The notes under the pieces are model-generated. The model searched no databases and was not told the origin of the DNA. It was given only the letters and a program-made list of their open reading frames with translations. Below, piece after piece: positions 6,157 through 11,394 of a DNA stretch of 11,394 nucleotides. The position numbers and the translations under genes are program-made. The DNA is from an uncultured Beijerinckiaceae bacterium. GTDB lineage: Bacteria; Pseudomonadota; Alphaproteobacteria; Rhizobiales; Beijerinckiaceae. Position 1 is the first letter of the stretch; every line of letters starts with the position of its first letter. The stretch lies in assembly GCA_937873345.1 (NCBI GenBank), contig CALMRL010000382.1, positions 1-11,394 of the forward strand. The letters are read 5' to 3'.

Positions 6157-8187
6157 ATGACGCTGTTCGGCATGCCCCTGCTCGGCAAGCTCACGATCGA
6201 CGCCATTCCGCTCGATCAGCCGATCCCGCTCGCCGCCGGCGCCGCGGTAGTCGTCATCCTGCTCGCGATCATTGGCTGGATCGTCTTCGCCGGCCACCTC
6301 CCCTACCTTTGGAAGGAGTGGATCACCAGCGTCGACCACAAGCGCATCGGCATCATGTACACCATCCTCGGACTGGTGATGCTGCTGCGCGGCTTCTCCG
6401 ATGTCATGCTGATGCGCTCGCAGCAGGCCTTCGCCTACCAGGCGCCGGGCTTCCTGCCGCCCGAACATTACGACCAGATCTTCTCGGCGCATGGCACCAT
6501 CATGATCTTCTTCGGCGCCATGCCCTTCATCATCGGCATCATGAACTTCGTGCTGCCGCTGCAGCTCGGCGTGCGCGACGTCGCCTTCCCGACGCTGAAC
6601 TCGGTCGGCTTCTGGCTGACGGCCAGCGGCGCCCTGCTCGTCAACATGTCGCTCGTCATCGGCGAGTTCGCCCGCACCGGCTGGCTGCCCTATCCGCCGC
6701 TCTCCGAGCTGACCTACTCGCCGGGCGTCGGCGTCGACTACTACCTGTGGGCCCTGCTCATCTCCGGCGTCGGCACACTGATGGCCGGCATCAACCTGAC
6801 CACCACCATCCTGAAGATGCGGGCGCCGGGCATGAGCTACCTGCGTATGCCGATCTTCACCTGGACGGCGCTCGCCGGCAACCTGCTCATCACCGCCGCC
6901 TTCCCGATCCTCACCGCCACCCTGATCATGCTGACGCTGGACCGCTATCTCGGCTTCCACTTCTTCACGGATGAGAAGGGCGGCAACTCGATGATGTTCA
7001 TGAACCTCGTGTGGGCCTGGGGCCACCCGGAGGTGTACATCCTGGCTCTGCCCGCCTACGGCATCTTCTCCGAGGTGATATCGACCTTCTCCGGCAAGCC
7101 GCTGTTTGGCTACCGCTCCATGGTGGTCGCCACCATGGCGATCTTCGTGCTCGCCTTCATGGTGTGGCTGCACCACTTCTTCACGATGGGCGCGGGCGGC
7201 GACGTCAACGGCGTCTTCGGCATCATGTCGATGATCATCGCCGTGCCGACCGGCGTGAAGGTGTTCGACTGGATGCTCACAATGTACGGCGGGCGCGTGC
7301 GCCTCACCGTGCCGATGCTGTGGTCGATCTGCTTCATCGTCACCTTCGTCGTCGGCGGCGCCACCGGCGTGCTGCTCGCCGTGCCGCCGGCCGACTTCGC
7401 CCTACACAACTCGATGTTTCTCGTCGCCCACTTCCACAACGTGATCGTATCGTCGTCGCTGTTCGCCGCCTTTGCCGGCTACTCCTACTGGTTCCCCAAG
7501 GCCTTCGGCTTCCGCCTCGTCGAGAGCTGGGGCAGAGCGGCGGTGTATCTCGCCACCGCGGGACTCGTGGGCGTGTTCGGCCCGATGTACATCCTCGGCC
7601 TGCTCGGCATGACGCGGCGCATGCAGCACTACGACGTCGCCTCTTGGCACCCCTGGGTGCTCGCGGCGAGCTTCGGCGTGCTGATCCTCATCGCCTCGAT
7701 CGTCTGCCAGGTGACGCAGCTCGTCGTCTCGATCCGCCACCGCGACGAGTTGCGCGACGAGACCGGCGACCCGTGGGACGGCCGCTCGCTGGAGTGGGCC
7801 ACGTCCTCCCCGCCGCCGGTCTATAATTTCGCCGTGCTTCCCGACGTGCACGGCGAGGAAGCCTACTGGGCAGTCAAGAGCCGGGCTCTCGAGCAGCACC
7901 GGCTGCGCGAGGAGCCGCACTACGAGGCGATCGAGATCCCGCTGAACAGCCCGACCGGCTTCGTTTGCGCCTTCTTCTCCACCGTGGTCGGCTTCGCGAT
8001 GATCTGGCACATTTGGTGGATGGCGATCGTCGGCCTCTTCGGCGCCTTCGCGACCTTCGTGGTATTCGCTTGGCGCGACCGCGTCGAGTACGAGGTTTCG
8101 GCGGAGGAGGTCGCTAAGCTCGACCGCGAGAACCGCGCATCCCGCTCCAACACGCTCGCCGTCTCGCGCCGCAAGGTGGCGGCATGA
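6157..8187 (+). CDS. cyoB: Cytochrome bo3-type ubiquinol oxidase subunit I (heme-copper catalytic subunit)
   Basis: 676 residues, similar to E. coli CyoB (about 660). This multi-span subunit reduces oxygen to water at a heme-CuB centre and pumps protons. By alignment with E. coli: His112 and His427 ligate the low-spin heme; His425 the high-spin heme; His290 (GHPEVY), His339 and His340 (LHHFF) bind CuB; Tyr294 is the cross-linked tyrosine; Glu292 and Asp141 serve the D-channel and Lys368 the K-channel. The quinol site residues Arg78, Asp82, His104 and Gln107 are all present, in MLLRGFSD and HYDQIFSAHG. This is the A-type, Glu-containing class. The ATG at 6157 has only a weak AGG upstream. The end overlaps cyoC by 4 nt (ATGA). 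Confidence 0.97.
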   Translation: MTLFGMPLLGKLTIDAIPLDQPIPLAAGAAVVVILLAIIGWIVFAGHLPYLWKEWITSVDHKRIGIMYTILGLVMLLRGFSDVMLMRSQQAFAYQAPGFLPPEHYDQIFSAHGTIMIFFGAMPFIIGIMNFVLPLQLGVRDVAFPTLNSVGFWLTASGALLVNMSLVIGEFARTGWLPYPPLSELTYSPGVGVDYYLWALLISGVGTLMAGINLTTTILKMRAPGMSYLRMPIFTWTALAGNLLITAAFPILTATLIMLTLDRYLGFHFFTDEKGGNSMMFMNLVWAWGHPEVYILALPAYGIFSEVISTFSGKPLFGYRSMVVATMAIFVLAFMVWLHHFFTMGAGGDVNGVFGIMSMIIAVPTGVKVFDWMLTMYGGRVRLTVPMLWSICFIVTFVVGGATGVLLAVPPADFALHNSMFLVAHFHNVIVSSSLFAAFAGYSYWFPKAFGFRLVESWGRAAVYLATAGLVGVFGPMYILGLLGMTRRMQHYDVASWHPWVLAASFGVLILIASIVCQVTQLVVSIRHRDELRDETGDPWDGRSLEWATSSPPPVYNFAVLPDVHGEEAYWAVKSRALEQHRLREEPHYEAIEIPLNSPTGFVCAFFSTVVGFAMIWHIWWMAIVGLFGAFATFVVFAWRDRVEYEVSAEEVAKLDRENRASRSNTLAVSRRKVAA

Positions 8188-8873
8188 CGTCGGGTACGGC
8201 TGCCCTCCCCTCCGGCGGCGCAAAGCGCCGACACGACCCCAACCGCCTCGGCCACCTCTCGGGCGGCCAGGGCACCTCGCGGGCGTCGGGCCACGGCACC
8301 GGCGGCCCCGCTCCCAAGCGCATCGTCGTCGGCTATGGCTTCTGGCTGTTCATCCTGTCCGACATCGTGATGTTCTCGGCCTTCTTCGCCTCCTACGCCG
8401 TGCTGCACAACGGCACGGACGGCGGTCCGGACGGTCGGGAGCTGTTCGACCTCGGCAACACCGCGGTCGAGACCGGCTGTCTGCTGCTGTCCTCCTTCAC
8501 CTGCGGCCTCGCCAGCCTCGCCGTGATCGTGCGCCGCAAGCTCGCCTTCTATGCCGCGATGGCCGTCACCGGCCTGCTCGGCGCCACCTTCATCGGGCTG
8601 GAGGCCAACGAGTTCGCCGGCCTCGTGATGAAGGGCGACGGACCGGACCGTTCGGCCTTCCTGTCCTCTTTCTTCTCGTTGGTCGGCCTGCACGGCATCC
8701 ACGTCTCCATCGGCCTGCTGTGGCTGCTGACGATGATGGCGCAGGTGTTCGCCAAGGGCTTCCGCTCCGACATCAACCGCCGCGTCATGTGCTTCGCGCT
8801 GTTCTGGCACGCCCTCGACATCGTTTGGGTGGCGCTGTTCACCGTGGTCTACCTGATGGGCGTTCTGGCTTGA
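8184..8873 (+). CDS. cyoC: Cytochrome bo3-type ubiquinol oxidase subunit III
   Basis: 229 residues against about 204 in E. coli. The subunit III core has five predicted membrane helices (about 50-74, 93-115, 122-140, 165-190, 202-226) with family signatures GFWLFILSDIVMFSAFFASY (52-71), LLLSSFTCG (100-108), the conserved Glu140 and Glu143 region, GLHGIHVSIGL (168-178) and FWHALDIVWV (207-216). The first 46 residues form a polar, Gly/His/Arg-rich tail that explains the extra length. The ATG overlaps the cyoB stop, and AAGGTGG just upstream serves as ribosome binding site. Subunit III supports the stability and proton-uptake efficiency of subunit I and has no redox centre. Confidence 0.96.
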   Translation: MTSGTAALPSGGAKRRHDPNRLGHLSGGQGTSRASGHGTGGPAPKRIVVGYGFWLFILSDIVMFSAFFASYAVLHNGTDGGPDGRELFDLGNTAVETGCLLLSSFTCGLASLAVIVRRKLAFYAAMAVTGLLGATFIGLEANEFAGLVMKGDGPDRSAFLSSFFSLVGLHGIHVSIGLLWLLTMMAQVFAKGFRSDINRRVMCFALFWHALDIVWVALFTVVYLMGVLA

Positions 8874-8883
8874 GGATGCTGCC

Positions 8884-9378
8884 ATGACCGATACAGCCAG
8901 CGACGATCCCAGCCGCCACTCCGACACCGCGCCCGGCGCCGAGTTCGGCGAGGAGGACGTCGGCGAAGGCTTTCGCGCCTACGTCATGGGGCTGGCGCTC
9001 GCTTCGCTGCTCACCGTCGCCTCCTTCATCACCGTCAAGTTCCACTTCGTCTACGCTCCAGCGATCCCCGTGGCGCTGTTCACCTTCGCCATCGCCCAGA
9101 TGGGCGTGCACCTCGTGTTCTTCCTCCACATCACCACCGGGCCGGACAACATCAACAACTCGATGGCGCTCGCCTTCGGCGTGCTCATCGTCTTCCTGCT
9201 GATGGGCGGCTCGCTGTGGATCATGTCGCACCTCAACGGCAACATGCAGCTGATGAATCCCTACATGCAGATGCACGAGATGCACATGCAACAGGCGTCA
9301 CCCGACCAGCCCGATCAGCAGCTCATGCCGCCGCTGCCCCCGGATCGGCAGCCCGCTGGAAAGGCCCCGCAGCCGTAG
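8884..9378 (+). CDS. cyoD: Cytochrome bo3-type ubiquinol oxidase subunit IV with Met/His-rich C-terminal extension
   Basis: 164 residues, against about 110 for typical CyoD. After a 30-residue acidic N-terminus come three membrane helices (about 31-52, 60-83, 93-115) with the family pattern GVHLVFFLHI (74-83) and GGSLWIMSHLN (108-118). E. coli CyoD ends soon after the equivalent point in a short Met-rich tail. Here the protein continues about 45 residues: Met121, 124, 128, 130, 133 and 135 with His131 and 134, then a Pro/Gln-rich end. CyoD assists assembly and CuB insertion in E. coli, so a metal-handling tail is plausible but inferred. The Shine-Dalgarno GAGG overlaps the cyoC stop; the gap is 10 nt. 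Confidence 0.94.
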   Translation: MTDTASDDPSRHSDTAPGAEFGEEDVGEGFRAYVMGLALASLLTVASFITVKFHFVYAPAIPVALFTFAIAQMGVHLVFFLHITTGPDNINNSMALAFGVLIVFLLMGGSLWIMSHLNGNMQLMNPYMQMHEMHMQQASPDQPDQQLMPPLPPDRQPAGKAPQP

Positions 9379-9383
9379 GAGGA
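9378..9383 (+). promoter_or_regulatory. Strong Shine-Dalgarno GGAGGA overlapping the cyoD stop
   Basis: The sequence TAGGAGGACGC spans the end of cyoD. The next in-frame codon for the downstream 85-residue protein at ordinary spacing is ATC at 9387, and no ATG, GTG or TTG stands at that distance. The annotated ATG is 57 nt further on. The site therefore bears on the start of the next gene: either a rare ATC start or an unused site. Confidence 0.5.
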
Positions 9384-9440
9384 CGCATCGCCGCTGCATC
9401 GGCGGGCGAACCCTGGTGCGGCTTCGACGGTTGCGCCGAC

Positions 9441-9698
9441 ATGAGCGACAGCACGCACACCTCCACCGAAGACCACCTCAACCCCAAGATCGTCGACGCG
9501 CGGCGCCGCGAGATGGCGATCGAGCACATCCTGTTCGGCACCGTGCGCTTCCTTGCGCACCGCCACCCCGAACTGCTGGCCGAACTTGACGGCTCGCTCG
9601 ACCACCTGTGGGACTGCGAGAAGGGCGAGGACCGCGACGACGAAGCGGTGCGCACCATCGCCCGGCGCATGCTGAAGAGCCTGCGGGCGGAATCCTGA
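9441..9698 (+). CDS. Small hypothetical protein, acidic/basic and soluble
   Basis: 85 residues from the ATG at 9441. I do not recognise the family. The sequence reads as mostly helical: a polar start (MSDSTHTSTEDHLNPKIVDA), an amphipathic RRREMAIEHILFGTVRFLAH region (about 21-40), an acidic middle with one cysteine (LDHLWDCEKGEDRDDEAV) and a basic C-terminal helix (IARRMLKSLRA). No signal peptide or membrane segment is seen. No Shine-Dalgarno precedes the ATG; a start at the ATC codon 9387 behind GGAGGA would add 18 residues, including two cysteines (PWCGFDGCAD). It lies 62 nt after cyoD and 10 nt before the glycosylase gene, so cotranscription with the glycosylase is likely. Confidence 0.65.
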   Translation: MSDSTHTSTEDHLNPKIVDARRREMAIEHILFGTVRFLAHRHPELLAELDGSLDHLWDCEKGEDRDDEAVRTIARRMLKSLRAES

Positions 9699-9708
9699 TC
9701 CGCCGAGC

Positions 9709-10299
9709 GTGGACCCCGGTGTCTTCGCCCGCGGCGCGGCCCTGGTCGCTCCCGAGCTGATCGGCTGCACCCTGCTGCACGGCGATGCCGGCGGGATGAT
9801 CGTCGAGGTCGAGGCCTATGATCGCACCGACCCGGCCTCCCACAGCTTCAACGGTCCGACCCGACGTAACGCCGCGATGTTCGGGTCGCCAGGTACGGCC
9901 TACGTCTACCGCTCCTACGGCATGCACTGGTGCTTTAACATCGTCTGCGAGCCGGGCTCGGCGGTGCTGGTCCGCGCGCTGGAGCCGACGCGCGGGCTTG
10001 ACGCGATGAGGAAGCGCCGGGGCACGGTGCTGCCGCGCCTGCTCTGCTCCGGGCCGGGGCGGCTGTGCCAAGCCCTGGCGATCACTGCCGAGCAGGATGG
10101 CCTGCCGCTCGACCATCCGCCCTTCGTGCTCCTGGCCCGCGAGGGGCCGGTGGCGGTGGCGGCGGGCACCCGCATTGGCATCACCAAGGGGGCCGACACG
10201 CCCTGGCGCTTCGCGCTCGCCGATTCGCCCTTCCTCAGCCGCCCGCTGCGGCGGCGTGAGCCTGTCCCCGCATTGAGCGCCGGGTCCGCCCTCCGCTAA
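9709..10299 (+). CDS. mpg: DNA-3-methyladenine glycosylase, AAG/MPG family
   Basis: 196 residues, the usual length for bacterial members. It removes alkylated purines (3-methyladenine, hypoxanthine and similar) from DNA to begin base excision repair. By comparison with human AAG, Glu35 in EVEAY is the catalytic glutamate; Tyr37, His45, Tyr65 and Tyr67 (AYVYRSYGM) shape the base pocket; and Asn77 (NIVCE) and Arg89 (LVRALEP) are also conserved. The C-terminal GPGRLCQAL and FLSRP motifs are typical. GTG at 9709 is the only usual start between an in-frame stop at 9673 and the conserved N-terminus; its ribosome binding site is poor, suggesting coupling to the gene ending 10 nt before. Confidence 0.95.
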   Translation: MDPGVFARGAALVAPELIGCTLLHGDAGGMIVEVEAYDRTDPASHSFNGPTRRNAAMFGSPGTAYVYRSYGMHWCFNIVCEPGSAVLVRALEPTRGLDAMRKRRGTVLPRLLCSGPGRLCQALAITAEQDGLPLDHPPFVLLAREGPVAVAAGTRIGITKGADTPWRFALADSPFLSRPLRRREPVPALSAGSALR

Positions 10300-10319
10300 G
10301 GTGCCGCGGTCGTCGAAGC

Positions 10320-10324
10320 GGAGG
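10320..10324 (+). promoter_or_regulatory. Shine-Dalgarno GGAGG that favours a CTG start for the helicase
   Basis: GGAGG is followed after exactly 5 nt by CTG (10330-10332), in frame with the helicase. There is no ATG, GTG or TTG in frame between the glycosylase stop (10297-10299) and the conserved N-terminal motif. Confidence 0.5.
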
Positions 10325-10329
10325 CATTC

Positions 10330-11394
10330 CTGGCAGCCGATCCACCAGCAGCCCCAGCGGCAGCCGCAACCGTCGAGCGCCTGCTCGCCGAGGCCCGCAC
10401 CCGCCTCGTCGAAACCGGCACCCGCAACCGCCTCGTGCACACGCCGCGCGGCGGCAAGCGGTCGCGCTCTCTGGTGCTCGCGACCGACGGGATGGCGGCC
10501 GTCTTCGACGCGCTGCGCCACCGCCGTTCCCTGCACCTCTTGCCGAAGCCGACGACGGCTGTGGTGCCCTTCGACGGCATCGCCCGCGCGCCGCGATCGT
10601 CCCGCGGTCCCTCGCTGCGCACGGCCTTCGACGCGGAGGCGCTGCACAGGAGGCTGCTGGCGATCCACCGCGACGCCCGCTCGGCGGAGGAGGAGCAGGG
10701 CATCAACATCCTGTATCTCATCCACGGCTTCCTCCGCTGGTTCGAGGATGGCTCGGAGGTGGCGCGCGAGGCACCGCTGATCCTCGTTCCCATGTCGCTC
10801 GTCAGGGATCGGGCGCGCTCGACCTTCGAGCTGAAGCCGCGCGACGAGGAGATCGCGACCAACCAGCCGCTCGCCGAGCGGCTGCGCGGCGACTTCGGCC
10901 TCATGCTGCCGGAGATCCCCGAGGGCGACGAGTGGAGCCCAGACGACTACTTCGCGGCGGTGCGCGAGGCGGTCTCGCCGAAGGCCCGCTGGAGCGTCGA
11001 TGCGGAGGGCCTGGAGCTCGGCTTCTATTCTTTCTCCAAGCTCCTGATGATCCGCGACCTCGAGCCGCCGCGCTGGCCGGGCGACGCGATCCTCTCCCAT
11101 CCCTTGCTGAAAGGACTCGTCGCCGACGGCTTCGCCGCGGACGAGCCGCCCCTGGGGGAGCACACGCCGCTCGACGCCACCTTCGCACCGGCAGAACTTG
11201 TGCAGGTGCTCGACGCCGACGCCTCGCAGACGCTGGTGATCGAAACCGCGCGCGCCGGCTCGAACCTGGTGGTGCAGGGGCCGCCTGGCACCGGCAAGTC
11301 GCAGACGATCGCCAACATCATCGCCGCCGCAGTGCACGACGGCAAGCGCGTGCTGTTCGCCTCGTGGAGCGACGGCTCGTCGGACCGCCTGGCC
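10330..11394 (+). CDS. DUF4011-type AAA helicase/ATPase, N-terminal part (runs off the right edge)
   Basis: 355 codons are present and the frame is open to the edge; full-length members are well over 1000 residues. The N-terminal DUF4011-like domain begins with RLVETGTRNRLVH (25-37), followed by the conserved RSAEEEQGINILYLIHGFLR region and PLILVPMSLVR, then DADASQTLVIETAR just before the ATPase core. Walker A is GPPGTGKS (317-324), followed by QTIANIIAAA, typical of superfamily 1 UvrD/Dna2-like helicases. Family members are large predicted nucleases/helicases, some near defence or repair genes, with little experimental data. CTG at 10330 is the preferred start. The segment after KRVLF near the edge departs from the expected motif Ia. 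It starts 30 nt after the glycosylase gene on the same strand. Confidence 0.88.
   Translation, partial: MAADPPAAPAAAATVERLLAEARTRLVETGTRNRLVHTPRGGKRSRSLVLATDGMAAVFDALRHRRSLHLLPKPTTAVVPFDGIARAPRSSRGPSLRTAFDAEALHRRLLAIHRDARSAEEEQGINILYLIHGFLRWFEDGSEVAREAPLILVPMSLVRDRARSTFELKPRDEEIATNQPLAERLRGDFGLMLPEIPEGDEWSPDDYFAAVREAVSPKARWSVDAEGLELGFYSFSKLLMIRDLEPPRWPGDAILSHPLLKGLVADGFAADEPPLGEHTPLDATFAPAELVQVLDADASQTLVIETARAGSNLVVQGPPGTGKSQTIANIIAAAVHDGKRVLFASWSDGSSDRLA

Noticed and set aside
4972..7176. Very long minus-strand open frame (about 734 codons) opposite cyoA and cyoB
   Set aside because: The translation is a low-complexity mix of Asp, Glu, His, Arg and Gly with no domain. It is the usual antisense shadow of G+C-rich codons, and the plus strand clearly encodes CyoA and CyoB here.
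5125..8187. Cytochrome c oxidase (aa3) instead of quinol oxidase
   Set aside because: Subunit II lacks every CuA ligand, and subunit I has the quinol-site residues Arg78, Asp82, His104 and Gln107.
10301..10780. ATG-started 159-codon frame just after the glycosylase
   Set aside because: It has the conventional start and the helicase frame does not, but its translation is Arg/Ser/Pro-rich noise, while the frame beginning at CTG 10330 carries the conserved DUF4011-type and Walker A motifs.
9478..11337. Long minus-strand open frame (about 619 codons) opposite the glycosylase and helicase
   Set aside because: It has the same compositional bias and no recognisable motif; the plus-strand genes contain conserved catalytic motifs over this span.

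Overview
The window is high-G+C DNA with tightly packed genes and strong G/C preference at codon third positions. Gene content (a PaoABC-type molybdenum enzyme, a Cyo-type quinol oxidase, a DUF4011-type AAA helicase, a MTH1187-family protein) suggests an alphaproteobacterium, most likely Hyphomicrobiales. That placement is inferred from gene style; no rRNA or other marker is present.

Layout. At 1-143 (minus) is the start of a short-chain dehydrogenase that runs off the left edge. After a 224-bp divergent gap comes a small thiamine-binding-type protein (368-655, plus) and a 54-residue glycine-rich membrane peptide (777-941, plus). A perfect 10-bp hairpin (972-1001) separates these from a convergent three-gene operon read leftward: paoA-like 2Fe-2S subunit (4793 to 4275), paoB-like FAD subunit (4273 to 3287) and paoC-like molybdopterin subunit (3290 to 1026). 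The genes are separated by 1 nt and then overlap by 4 nt, so they are probably translationally coupled. Together they should form a three-subunit molybdenum hydroxylase that oxidises aldehydes or a similar substrate and passes electrons through FeS clusters to FAD.

The 331-bp divergent region 4794-5124 carries two perfect inverted repeats and repeated ATGCGGC words. Rightward from it runs cyoA-cyoB-cyoC-cyoD (5125-9378), encoding a heme-copper quinol oxidase: subunit II is a lipoprotein without CuA, and subunit I has all the heme, CuB and quinone-site residues. No cyoE is present.

On the same strand follow an unrecognised 85-residue protein (9441-9698), a 3-methyladenine DNA glycosylase of the AAG/MPG family (9709-10299) and the first 355 codons of a DUF4011-type superfamily 1 helicase/ATPase (10330 to the right edge). 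The gaps between these are short (62, 10 and 30 nt), so they may be transcribed with the oxidase or with each other. The helicase and the 85-residue gene have odd starts: strong Shine-Dalgarno sequences face CTG and ATC codons in frame.

I do not see a clearly new multi-gene system. The most interesting points are the Met/His-rich tail on CyoD, the unusual starts, the altered segment after the helicase Walker A motif, and the palindromes in the divergent control region.
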